NCBI GenBank assembly: GCA_029582165.1
Contig: CM055871.1
Coordinates: 131,501-195,500 of the forward strand
Reading direction: 5' to 3'
Origin: Portulaca oleracea
Taxonomy: Eukaryota; Streptophyta; Magnoliopsida; Caryophyllales; Portulacaceae
DNA length: 64,000 bases
This document shows, in pieces, positions 33,642-45,092 of the stretch. Numbering within the stretch: the stretch's first letter is position 1; every line of letters starts with the position of its first letter. Position numbers and translations under genes: made by a program. The notes beneath the pieces were generated by a model. That model was not told where the DNA came from, did not search any database, and saw only the letters and a program-made list of their open reading frames with translations.

Positions 33642-35682
33642 TGTTCGGTTGCATAAAATGTGGTAAAGTAAGGTTGTCGATCTCGGGGATGGGTGTCTGG
33701 TATATCTTAGGAGTTTTGGTTTGTCAAGGTTTTTCCCAATATAGAAAGCGATAAATAAAGTAAAGGTAAGTAATTAAATCTAACCTAGGCATGAAAAAAA
33801 GAAAACAATAAAGAAAGCAATTAAAGATGAAAGCAATTAAAAGCATGAAATTAAGAAAGCAATAAAACTACAACTAATAATGAAATTAGGAACAAGAGAT
33901 TATACCTTTGATGATCTAAACTTCAATTGAATCCTTCACCTTAAACTTTCTCCCGAACAAATAAGAAAGCGTGAATTGGATTACTAAGAATCCTCAAATC
34001 CTCACTTTGAAGTAGGATTTGTTACCCTTTATCCTCCTCCTCACTAAAGGTTGGATTGGATTTTTGTGGCTAATGTAATAAAACCTTAAGAAACTTTAAA
34101 ACAAAAACCCTAACTTAACCCTAATAAAAACTAAAGAAACCCTAATCGGACCTAAACCAAAACCTTTAAGAGTAACCCTAAAAGACTAACATCCCTAATC
34201 TGATTTAAACCAAAATAAACCCTACTAAAGACCTTAATAAAACCCTAAGACATTCAACTTATCCAAACAATTAATTAAAATCTAACCTAATCTAATCTTG
34301 ACATAAACAGAAAAAAAAAACATAAATACACTAACCTACTATTACTACTGCTGACCGAATCAAGGGAAGAAGTAAAGAAAAGGAAATCAAAACCCCAACT
34401 CCTCCCTACTGCCATTTGACCGAGCAGAGGAAGAAGAAGGAAAAAAGAGCAAGAGAGAAAGACCGAATCAGAGGCGAGCAGAACATCACAAGAATCGTAC
34501 CAAAGCAACGCAAATTCACCCTGAACATTAAACAAAATCAAACCAAGAAGAACAATCCAATACGAATCGAATCCGGATCAAAAACGCATCAAATACCAGA
34601 ACACAAAACTTCAAATCGATTACATTAAACCAAATCAAATCCAGAATCAAACAGAACAAAATTCGAAACCATTCAAAACATTTAAAACAAAATTTATAAC
34701 AAGATTTGCAAAACAAAAATAACCTAAAGCTAACCCTAAATGGAGGCTCTTGGGGCGTCACTCCCAAAATCAACCATTGATGATTCTCGAATATACTCCT
34801 TCCTCCTCTTTTATAGTAGACTTCGATTCTTCCCTTCAATCCGAGCCGTTGATCTTCTCCCATGTGGACGATTGAGATGAAATCGGTCGTTTTAGATCAA
34901 GATGGTGATGTTGGATGCTCCATTGCACTTCCTCTTCTCTCAAACCGAATCTGTTAATGAAAAGAGAAAAATAGTGAGTGAGAGATTGATTAAATCGCGA
35001 GAAATTGAGAAAGGGTAAAGAAGAAGAAGAAGAAGAAGAAGAAGAAGAAGAAGAAGAAGAAGAAGAAGAAGAAGAAGAAGAAGAAGAAGAAGAGATTAGA
35101 TAAAGAGGAGAAGAAAGAGATGAAAGAGAGAAGGAGTTAGGTGGTTATGGAGGTGGAGGCTTCAGCGTCTGCTGGGCGAAAATGAGAAAGAGAAACAGAG
35201 AAGAAGTGAGAGAGAAGGGACGGGGAGGATGGAGGAGGAAAAGGGAAAAATGAGTTAGAATTAGGGTTTGGGTAAGAGTTTTAATCAAAAGGGGGAGCGG
35301 GTCGGGTTTGTTGGGTTTTAGGGTCAGGGTATTCAGGTATCTGGGCAGGCGGGTATGTGGGATTAGGCTGGGCTTAGGTGGTTTGGGCTAGGTTGAGACG
35401 TGTGGGCTGCATAAGAGGGGGAAAGAAAAGGAAGAATAGGAATTTGGGCTGATAGAAATAGGATTAGAAAGACTTAGGTTTAGGATTTTATTTATTTATT
35501 TCTATTATTTACATTTTTTATTCATTTTAATAATAATAATAATTATAAATAATAAACTAACATAAAATCTAATAAAAATGCAAAATGAATAAAAACATAA
35601 TAAAAATACCTAAGATAATTATTAAAGACAAGCAAAAACACCCTATAAAAGAGAAGAATTCGGCTCGGAACGAGACCGAACA
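33642..35682 (-). repeat. 3' LTR of E2 (2041 bp)
   Basis: Plus-strand ends are TGTTCGGTTGC and GAGACCGAACA. It is nearly identical to 46677-48665. A TATA box (CTATAAAA on the minus strand) lies at 34808-34818. It differs mainly by an (AAG)n expansion at 35020-35093. Open frames here also occur in the other LTR and overlap the promoter and leader, so they are not called as genes. Confidence 0.9.
35020..35093. repeat. (AAG)n microsatellite in one E2 LTR only
   Basis: About 24 units. At the same place the other LTR (about 48053-48067) has only AAAGAAAAAGAAGAG. Confidence 0.9.
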
Positions 35683-35928
35683 ACACTCCAACACAAGGGT
35701 TTGCTCGCCCCGAGCAAACTAAAAACAAAGATAAAAATAGAGAAAAAGAAAACTAAAACCCTAACTCACTTTCGCAGGAATCGCGGATGCATTTAGCGTA
35801 TGCATCAAGCCCTTTAAACCTCCTGGTAGCCCGGGTGGACGAGGTAGGTCTCGTGAGGGTTTCTAGAAGCTTTACCCACAAAAGCCACATAAAAAGGAGG
35901 GAGAGAAAGTGAAAAACAAAACAAGTTT
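35683..35928 (-). other. E2 internal 3' end, left of the E3 insertion
   Basis: It matches E3's own 37640-37890, including the block with AGCCCGGGTGGACGAG (about 35829-35844). It joins collinearly to 43352 on the other side of E3. Confidence 0.7.
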
Positions 35929-37638
35929 TGTTTCGTCCGCAATACAGTGCGGGAAGTGTATCGTATCCACAGGGAGCAAGGTCTTTTCGTCAAAACGTTT
36001 ACTATTAGGCTTAGTTTAAGGTAATAAAATGATTAAGCAGGGGAAAAGGGAACAAAGACAAATTAACGTTCGAAAGCAGAGGAAAAGAGGCTCAAGGGTC
36101 AGTATCGCCTCCTAATGGTAACCCTAATCACTGGAAAGCCTCAATCAGGATCCTAAGCTGGGATAGAGGTTAGGTTATTGCAAGGATTAGAGCCACTCTG
36201 GGGCCTCTCCCGAGGTGTACCCGGATTTAACCCTCGAGGTTTGTCCACTAAATGAATGAGGACTTGCCAAGAGGGCTTGATGTGCAATTCACCCTACCCG
36301 AACTTCTCCACTAAATGAATGAGGATTTGCTCGGGTATCCATCCAATTTCCCTAAGGATTGTGTTTAAGTAGCTTTAGCGGGCTTCCACTACTTACTAAA
36401 CCCCAGAATCAAGAGAGCTTTTGGATGAAAACCTCATAAACAAGGCTTAATGCCCTAACTAAGTCAAGCCTTAGAATTGGGATCCCATTAGGGGCTAAAC
36501 CTTCCCATAGACCTTAAGGGTACTAGCCACTAATCATAAGGATAAACATTAAAACTAACAAACTTAACATAAGAACCCTAAGCATGATATCTAGAAGAGA
36601 AAACACAACAAGATTAAGCACAAACACTAATTAAAACAATAACTAAGAGAGAGAAAATGGAGACTTACCCAAAATAGGATGATAATAATAATAATAAAAA
36701 GATGAAAGAACACCCAAGTTTGAATAAATGCTTCTTCAAAATAAATGCTTCTTCAAAGTGCAATAATCCAAACTAAGGACAAAAATAAAGACAAGTTTTT
36801 TTTTTAGAGTAAATGAGAAATCTCTCTAGGAAAGAGTGCTAAGCTCTCCTCAAAGGGAGTAGATGAACAGTGAACAAAAGATAACTAGGTTTAGCTTTGG
36901 ACCGAGCTTTAATACATTGGGAGAAAATAACTAAAACACAGTCGTTTTGGCCTCAAAACTCCATTCGGACAGGGTCGTCACGGGCGCTACCCTAGGTCGT
37001 CACGCCCGTGACGAGGCGATTTCAAAATCTCGAACAGGGAGTCTTCGCTAGGGTCACGGGCGCTACCACAAGCCGTCACGCACGTGACCTCCTGGGTTTC
37101 GGCAACTTCAGGAGTTCCTTCAGCTAGGTCACGGGCGCTAACACAAGCCCTCACGCCCGTGACCTTCTTTGAGAGTTGGCCTTAAGAAAAAGGGGCAGGT
37201 TGGTCACGGGCACTACAACTGGCCGTCACGCCCGTGACCGCTCTCGATAAAATGAGAGAAATTCTGCTGAAATTGGTCACGGGCGCTACCAATGGGGGTC
37301 ACGCCCGTGACCTACTAGGTTCTCCTTTTGCTTCCTTTTCTTCTTTTGTCACGGGTATTACCCTTGGGGGTAATGACCGTGACCTCTTGGGCTGCCTTTA
37401 CTCCAATCTTCTGCCTTAGCTCCAAGACGGGGCCGCTCCGAAAATTCCCGGGGTTGCTTCCTTGAATTCCCAAGCCGGGTTCTCGACGATGTCGACCAAG
37501 CATCTCCCAATGCCTCGGACCCAAACTAACCTGCATGAAACTAAAGGAAAACAGATAAGCGACAATTAGTAAGGAAGGTAACAAGCAATAATTCTCAGTA
37601 AGAGGAGCAACACTAAGGCTTAAAATTGAGCCTAAACA
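35929..37638 (-). repeat. 3' LTR of E3
   Basis: Minus-strand start TGTTTAGGC, end GCGGACGAAACA. It carries the six-unit hairpin array at 36977-37383 and a TATA-like TGTATTAAAG near 36905-36920. Confidence 0.9.
36977..37383. repeat. Six-unit hairpin array in the E3 3' LTR
   Basis: Each unit is GTCACGGGCG, about 16 bp of loop (starting CTACC), then CGCCCGTGAC: a 10-bp stem. Units start at 36977, 37053, 37128, 37203, 37276 and 37349, a period of 73-76 bp. The last has the variant arms CACGGGTATTAC and GTAATGACCGTG. The array is upstream of the TATA box in the element's sense. Confidence 0.92.
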
Positions 37639-37658
37639 TCCCTCCCCCCCCCCCCCCA
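37639..37658 (-). promoter_or_regulatory. LTR-adjacent polypurine tract of E3
   Basis: On the minus strand, AGTGTGTGTT is followed by a G run and GAGGGA directly before the LTR start TGTTTAGGC. Confidence 0.75.
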
Positions 37659-39700
37659 ACACACACTTAGAACTTTGCTCATCCCAAGCCAAACTACACA
37701 AATACTACCCAAAACTAAAACGCAAACTCCGCTTTCGTGGGAGACAACTGGTGCATTTAGCTTATGCACTAAGCCCTTTGAACCCTCCGGTAGCCCGGGT
37801 GGACGAGATGGACTCGTGAGGGTTCGTAGCGGCTATGCCCATAAAAGCCAAAGAAAAAGAAAAGAGGGAAAGTGAAAACAAAACCGGAGAGAACAAAAGA
37901 AAATGAACGAGAGCTTCGCTTCAAAGGATCTTGCAATCTCAATTAGGAAAACGTTATGAAACCTCCAAAAGGAACCGTTATGAGCGTCTCATAAGCACCC
38001 ATCCCAAGCAAAAGTCAGTCTTTGAGATTTTTGATTTCCTACACCCAATGCCAAGCAAAACCCCATGTGCAAATGTGCTAGTGGGTTCTAATCGATTCCA
38101 AAGGACTCCAAGGACTTACGTCCGAGCTCAAAAAAAAAAAAAAACTAAACAAAACAAAACGAGCCAGGAAAGAAAAGAGTTGCCCTTCCCCGCATTTGGT
38201 CGCCCTTAGCTTGGTGAGGGACGTAGGTGATGCAAGGAGAGGCCCCACACTTTTATAACACTTAAACTTTTCTTTTTTTTTTTTAGGGTTGGGTTTTCCC
38301 AACAAACTTATTAAAGCTTTAAAGGTCGGTATTAGCCTTACTTTCGGGAATTGCAGGGCCCAAAATCTGGGGTCTACCCTCCCAACACAGTCTTTTCCAT
38401 ACACACCTCCGTCGAAAATTCGATCTGGGAGGAGCTTAAGGGATAATAGCACCGTACCGCTAATACCGGGCCCGTGTAGGTTGGCTAAGTGTATGATGGT
38501 TCGATGTCGTTCAGCCGACTCTCCCCGTTTAATCCGGTTATTGAGCAATGCTTTACTTTTGCTTTTGTTTTTGACTTTGTTTTTACTTTTGGTTTTGCTC
38601 GAAAGGAAAGAGGACGAGCTCGGACACAAACCCTTAGAAACCCCCCCGGTCTCAACTAGAACGTGAAAGGAATCGGGGGTCTCACTAGACATTCGATGCA
38701 GGAAATCTAAAGGGATAAGTCATGGCTATTGCCCGAGATAAGGTCGAAAACGCTCAGACCGGTTTCTTTTAAAGAAGTTTAAGAACGACTTCCTAATTCT
38801 GACATCAAGATCCAAGAAACAAGGCAAAAAACAAAGCGAAAACGAAAGAAAACTTTTAAGGTTTTCACTCCCTTTTTTCTCCTTTTTCATAGAAAAATTT
38901 TCAAAATTTTAGGCGAAAACTACGAAAAACAAAAATAAAGACTAGGTGATCTACCCTTGAAACAGAATGTATCCCCCCCCCCCCTTACACTTAAAATCCA
39001 CAATGCCTTCATTATGGAAAGGGGTGTCTCATGAAGGGTAGAAAAACATAAACACCTAGCGCGAAACAGCAAACAATCAAACAATGAACACAAAGGAAAG
39101 GGGTGGTGCCCCGAGCCCACATGGCTCCAACAACAAAAGTCCCAACAAGTAGCATACTAGGGGTGCGCCACCAAAAAGAGAAAACCATGCATGCAGCAGA
39201 AAGGAATAAGAAAAAGAAACGAAAAAGAGAAGAGGAACGGTCTTACCAAGGAGCTTCTGGAAATCATAAGTAAACACCGAACCATTGGGGGACAAAGGGG
39301 AAAAAGGAATGGTTAGGAAAAAAGAAAAAGGCATGCATGAATATGTACAACGACCACAGAAAACTAAAGAGAAAAAAAACGAAAAGTAAAGAAAACAGAA
39401 AGATATTTACAACATGTACATTATCAGGGATACGACCTGTGTAATGCTCGATGTTGTTGAGCGGAAACCGGGAAAAACACAGCACAAGAGTCGCTCACTC
39501 GAAAGAGTGCGGACTATCCAACAAACCATGACTTTCAACGACCAAACATGGATGTAAAACGTCAACTCCGCAGACTTAAACCTTAGACACTAGGGGGAGA
39601 GAGGGGATTCACACATCCAACAACATAACCTAAACCCGACCAAGCAAAATAAACACCCCCCCCCCACACTTGTCATGCAAAAGCAAGCAACATAAACAAT
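37659..39700 (-). other. Non-coding 3' internal region of E3 with further G tracts
   Basis: Two more G-rich tracts (minus strand) lie at 38970-38986, after AAGTG, and at 39655-39672, in CAAGTGTGGGGGG. The same layout is found in E4 and partly in E2. The 204-residue open frame at 38692-38078 is not conserved in frame in E2 or E4. Confidence 0.65.
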
Positions 39701-39822
39701 GAAAGAGATTAGGGGGGAACTCTTACAATCACTGTTGATCGGAGCCCCCGGGAGGGGGATGATTGGAGGGGTAGTAGCCGGAGGGTGGGAACCATCCGTA
39801 GGGTGGGCGTTGGCCGCCTCCG

Positions 39823-41202
39823 CTATAGTAACCGTTGATCATTGAGAATCTCGTCATGTTGTTGCACCCTTGTTTGGAGGTTCTCCAATATCGCATGATC
39901 TTGTTGTTGGAGGGTGCGGATGTCCTGGATGCCGACATAAATGTTGTTGAGTTGGGTGGACATAGCAGAGAAGTCCACCGAACCCATGCCGTAAGGCATT
40001 TGCGCCTGCCCCTCATCTCCTCCCTCTTCCTCGCTCTCCTCTTCTTCTTCCTCACTCTCCTCCTCCGCACTCCCTGAAGGGCTCTCCTCATCCTCGCTCG
40101 CCACATCGAGTGGTTCACCTTGGAGCACGGCATTGCTACGCGGCTCGTAAGACCAAGTGTTTCGGTCCCTGACGTCAATACGAGCCGCGTTCGTCCGAAA
40201 GTCAAAGCTGGTCACTCGGTGAGGTTTTGTGTCGTGCACGTAATTGACGAGCAGACGGCCTTGGACAAAGATCTTCATGTTGATGAGCCGAATGTCGTCT
40301 AGGGGTTGGCACTCAAAGTGCGGGGCTGCCCTCCTCATGTAAGTCCTGAAGCCACATCGCTCGACAATATGGGAAATAATGTGACCTATACCGATGGTGT
40401 ACTTCCGTGTCACACGGGAGATCTCATGGAGTTGGTGGAGTATCACCGAAGTTGTATTGATCCTACGTCCGAGCAAGGCATTGAAGATGATGAAGAGATC
40501 CGCCTTGCGGACGTTGTTGCACCCCTCATCACGCCCGACCACCGAGTTGGTGATCAAGCAATGCAAATATCGTACGACGGGATTGCAAACATCCCGTGCT
40601 TTGGTGCGCTTAGGGTCAAAATAGCGGCGATGCGAGCCAAATGTTCCAACGTCTGCCCTAGCTCGGCAAGTTAAAAGCTTCATGGCCCTATTGGCCGGGA
40701 AGTTCTCAATTTCTGTAGTGGGAATGCCACCCGCAGGAAGGTGCAACTTTTCACTCAACTCGTTCAAAGTGAGTTGCACTAGGCGCCCATTAATCTGAAA
40801 ACTCAATGTAGCATCGCTTCGGTTGGGCCTTCCGACTTGCAAGGAACTTAGAAACTCAAGAACAACTTGATCGTATACTTTAGTCTTGATTTTCATGAAT
40901 ACCTCCCACCCTAAGACTCCAAAAAGGTGGTCAAGACTAGGCTTAAGATTCATATCCCTACAAGTCTCTCCATGGTAAATAAAGGGGACAGTAATCTTCC
41001 TAGTCCGGAATTTGAGGTACTTGTCCCTGTGCCAATCGGCACGCCAATTCACTCTAGAGGGGTCGACCACTACCAAAGATTCAAATTCAGAATGAATGGG
41101 AGGCGCCATACCTTCAGGGGGTGATGGTGGCCCCCTACCGGAAGAGGAACCAGGGCCGGAGAGAGCTTGTCGTTAGCGCTTTGATCTACTTGAACTGGCC
41201 AT
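39823..41202 (-). pseudogene. Gag-like ORF of E3 (plant-transposon-protein type), nonsense at codon 10
   Basis: A 428-residue frame starts at the Met at 41109. An in-frame Met 31 codons earlier (41202, MASSSRSKR) is followed by TAA at 41173-41175, probably a recent nonsense change. The central part (RKADLFIIFNALLGRRINT, then HEISRVTRKYTIGIGHIISH) matches the E4 remnant and resembles the family annotated as putative plant transposon protein. Next come an acidic stretch (residues about 330-370) and a Gln-rich segment that looks like a coiled coil. There are no zinc knuckle, protease or RT motifs. It sits between the 5' LTR leader and the non-coding 3' region, where gag would be. The role is inferred, not shown. 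Confidence 0.7.
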
Positions 41203-41637
41203 TAATCACCTTGCTACTCCAAAAGAGGATGGATTTGAAGAATGGAGGAGGTTAGGGTAAACCGTTCTTTCTCTAGTACCCAACTCACAAGGGTTGGAGT
41301 TTTGGTTCTAGAGAGAGAAAGGTACGGTAGTGGTGGCGGATGAGGTGGTTGTGGGTGGTGGACGAGGTGGTTGTGGGTGTTGGAGATTTGAGTGAATGAG
41401 GATGAATGTGGGTGATGAGAGTGGAGATGGCAGTGAAATTAGGGTTTTTGAGAGATAGAGATGGTGAATGTATGAAAGATTTGAAGGAATTTGAGGTTAT
41501 TAGAGTGAAGGAGAAGAAGAATTAGGGTTAGGGTTTGAGAGTGAGAGAGAGGAGGGAGGCACGGGAGAGAGAAGAAGAGAAATGGTGTTGGAATCACGAA
41601 AAAGGGGTTTTAATTTCCGGGAATGAGGTCGTCATTT
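41203..41637 (-). other. E3 leader between 5' LTR and ORF
   Basis: A 435-bp non-coding leader; on the plus strand it is GA-rich (GAGAGAGAGG words). A convincing primer-binding site was not recognised beside the LTR. Confidence 0.55.
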
Positions 41638-43346
41638 TGTTTCGTCCGCAATACAGTGCGGGAATCGTATCGTATCCAAGGGAGCAAGGTCTTTTCATCA
41701 AAACTTTCACTACTAGGCTTAGTTTAAGGTAATAAAACGATTAAGCAGGGGAAAAGGGAACAAAGACAAATTATCGGCCGAAAGCAAAGGAAAAGAGGCT
41801 CAAGGGTCGGTATCGCCTCCTAATGGTCACCCTAATCACTGGAAAGCCTCAATCAGGACACTAAGCTGGGATAGAGGTTAGGTTATTGCAAGGATTAGAG
41901 CCACTCTGGGGCCTTTCCCGAGGTGTACCCGGATTTAACCCTCGAGGTTCGTCCACTAAATGAACGAGGACTTGCCAAGAGGGCTTGATGTGCAATTCAC
42001 CCTACCCGAGCTTCTCCACTAAATGAATGAGGAGTTGCTCGGGTATCCATCCAATGGCCCTAAGAATTGTGTTTAAGTAGGTTTAGCGGGCTTCCACTAC
42101 TTACTAAACCCCACAATCAAGAGAGCTTTTGGATGAAAACCTCATAAACAAGGCTTAATGCCCTAACTAAATCAAGCATTAGAATTGGGATCCCATTAGG
42201 GGATAAACCTTCCCCTAAACCTTAAGGGTACTAGCCACTAATCATGAGGATAAACATTAAAACTAATAAACTTAACATAAGAACCCTAAGCATGATATCT
42301 AGAAGAGAAAACACAACAAGATTAAGCACAAACACTAATTAAAACAATAACTAAGAGAGAGAAAATGGAGACTTACCCAAAATAGGATGATAATAATAAT
42401 AAAAAGATGAAAGAACACCCAAGTTTGAATAAGTGCTTCTTCAAAATAAATGCTTCTTCAAAGTGCAATAATCCAAACTAAGGACCAAAATAAAGACAAG
42501 TTTTTTTTTTTTTAGAGTAAATGAGAAGATCTCTCTAGGAAAGAGTGTTAAGCTCTCCTCAAAGGGAGTAGATGAACAGTGAACAAAAGATAACTAGGTT
42601 TAGTTTTGGACCGAGCTTAAATACATTGGGAGAAAATAACTAAAACACAATCGTTTTGGCCTCAAAACTCCATTCGGTCAGGGTCGTCACGGGCGCTACC
42701 CTAGGTCGTCACGCCCGTGACGAGGCGATTTCAAAATCTCGAATATGGAGTCTTCGCTAGGGTCACGGGCGCTACCACAAGCCGTCACGCCCGTGACCTC
42801 CTGGGTTTCGGCAACTTCAGGAGTTCCTTCCGCTGGGTCACGGGCGCTACCACAAGTCGTCACGCCCGTGACCTTCTTTGATAGTTTGCCTTGAGAAAAA
42901 GGGGCAGCTTGGTCACGGGCGCTACAGCTGGCCGTCACGCCCGTGCCGCTCTCGGCAAAATAAGAGAAATTCTGTTGAAATTGGTCACGGGCGCTACCAA
43001 TGGGGATCACGCCCATGACCTACTGGGTTCTCCTTTTGCTTTCTTTTCTTCTTTTGTCACGGGCATTACCCTTGGGGGTAATGACCGTGACCTCCTGGGC
43101 TGCCTTTACTCCAATCTTCTGCCTTAGCTCCAAGACGGGGCCGCTCCGAAAATTGTTGGGGTTGCTTCCTTGAATTCCCGAGCCGAGTTCTCGACGACGT
43201 CGACCAAGCATCTCCCAATGCCTCGGACCCAAACTAACCTGCATGAAACTAAAGGAAAACAGATAAGCGGCAATTATTAAGGAAGGTAATGAACAATAAT
43301 TCTAAGTAAGAGGAGCAATACTTAGGCTCAAAATTGAGCCTAAACA
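41638..43346 (-). repeat. 5' LTR of E3
   Basis: It matches the 3' LTR almost base for base, including the six-unit hairpin array at 42686-43092. The TATA-like TATTTAAGC (minus) lies at about 42615-42624. Confidence 0.92.
42686..43092. repeat. Six-unit hairpin array in the E3 5' LTR
   Basis: Same units and spacing as at 36977-37383. The arms are mostly conserved. The fourth unit has lost one base of its right arm (CGCCCGTGCC), and the fifth has CGCCCATGAC. Confidence 0.9.
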
Positions 43347-43351
43347 AGTTT

Positions 43352-45092
43352 GAAAAGAAAGAAAAAGAAAACGACCTTGTTTCAAGGAAGAATGTAATCT
43401 CAATTAAGAAAACCTTATTAATCCTCCAAAAGGAACCGTTATGAGCATCTCACAAACACCTAACTTAGGTAACTATCTATTTTTTAGGTTTTCAATCCCC
43501 TACACCTCATGAAAAGCTACTTCCCTTGTGCTCATGTGCAAGTGGGTTCTAACCGATTCCGATTGACTCCAAAGACTCACGCCCGAGCTTAAAAACAAAC
43601 GAAACGAACAAGGAAAGAAAAGAGTTGCCCTTGCCCGCATTTGGTCGCCCTTGGCTTGGTGAGGACCGTAGGTGATGCAAGGAGAGGCCCCACACTTTAT
43701 TAACGCTTAAACATTTTCTTTTTGGGCTGGGTAATCCCAACAATTTTTTAAAGCTTAAAGGTCGAGGCTAGTTTTGCGGGAATTACAACGACCCATAATG
43801 CGGGGTTTGCCCTCCCAACATGACTTTTCCATACACTCCTCCGTCGAGAATTCGATATAGGAGGAGCTTAAGGGGTAATAGCATCGTACCGCTAATACCG
43901 GCTCCGTGTAGGTCGTCTAGCTTTATGGTCGTCTAGCTTTATGGTGCTTTCTTTTTCTTTCTTTCTTTTGCTTTTGCTTTTGCTTTTGAGAAAAACAAGC
44001 TCGGACACAAATCCCTAAAGTCTCCCAGTTTCAACCAGAACGTGAAAGGAATCTAGGGTCTCGCTAGACACTCAATGAAAGAAATCTAAATAGGTAAGTC
44101 ATGACAATAACCCAAGATATGGTCGAAAATGCTCAGACCGGTTTCTTTTAAAGAAGATTAAGAAAGTCTTCCTAATTTTTGACAACAAAATCCAAGAAAC
44201 GCAACCAAAAGCGAAAACAAAGCAAAAACAAAACTTTTAAAGCTTTTCACTCCCTTTTTTCTCCTTTTAAGCACAAAAATTTTTAGATTTTAGGACACAA
44301 ACTACGAAAAACAAAATAAAAAGACTCAAAACTAGATTATCTACCCATGAACAATGAAAGATATTACCCCCACTCCAACACAAAACATCACAATGTTTCC
44401 ATCATGAGAAGGGTGTCACAAGATAGGTAGAAAACCTAAGAAAAGCACACAAAACACATAACACATAAAAGCGGTGGCGCCCCGAGCCCACACGACACCA
44501 ACAACATAATGGTCCCAACATTCACACTCAAGGGGTTCGCCACCCAAAAGGAAAAATCGAGCATGCAACATGGATCAAAATATATTCACTCAAAGAGAGG
44601 GTGGAAGGAGGTTACCTCAAGATCTTCAATACAAGCATAATCAATCCACGATCCAAAGAACATCACACCATAGATTAGAAATAAACAAGATAAGCATACT
44701 ATGTGTGATGGTTCACATGCAAGATCAAAAGAAAAAACAAACTATACAAGACACTAGGGACTAAAGAACTAAGAAAACAAACTAAAATATTTATAAAACG
44801 ACTCTCACTTTTTTTTTCTTCTTTTAAACTCAAAAACCGGAATGCATACTACCCTCTCAGTCCCACACAAAGAGGCTGCCATATCTTCAAAGAAAACAGA
44901 AGTAGGTAAGCAAGCACCCCAAAATAAAAGAAAAAGAAACACTAAAAAAGAAAATAAACGAAGAAAAGAAAACTAGCTTACTAACTTTATTTACAAGAGA
45001 AGGGAACGATATTACCTGGTTGGGTATTGAGCATACCCAAACAATCAAATCTCAGAATAATCAACTATCCATGGAGCCTCAGCCACTCCATC
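43352..45092 (-). other. E2 non-coding 3' internal region, right of E3
   Basis: It is collinear with E3's 37900-39400. A shorter G-rich tract on the minus strand (AGTGGGGGTAAT) lies at 44365-44377. Apart from open frames without known motifs, nothing is coded here. Confidence 0.65.

Larger units (their letters stand above)
35929..43346 (-). mobile_element. Non-autonomous LTR element E3, complete, TSD AGTTT
   Basis: LTRs 35929-37638 and 41638-43346 (1710 and 1709 bp) are flanked by AGTTT at 35924-35928 and 43347-43351. The 4.0-kb interior has one gag-like ORF (41202-39823), then a 2-kb non-coding region with three G-rich tracts on the minus strand. It lacks protease, reverse transcriptase and integrase. 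The primer-binding site next to 41637 is degenerate and was not assigned. Confidence 0.92.

Noticed and set aside
34287..34863. Open frames of 70-131 codons, repeated at 47327-47960
   Set aside because: Present in both E2 LTRs over the promoter and leader, with no retrotransposon or host protein motif. Duplication alone explains why both are open.
38078..38692. 204-codon open frame on the minus strand inside E3
   Set aside because: The homologous stretches of E2 (43500-43750) and E4 do not keep the frame, and the product is low-complexity Lys and Ser with no known motif.
40306..40674. Open frames on the plus strand across 39835-41124
   Set aside because: They are antisense shadows of the E3 gag-like ORF.
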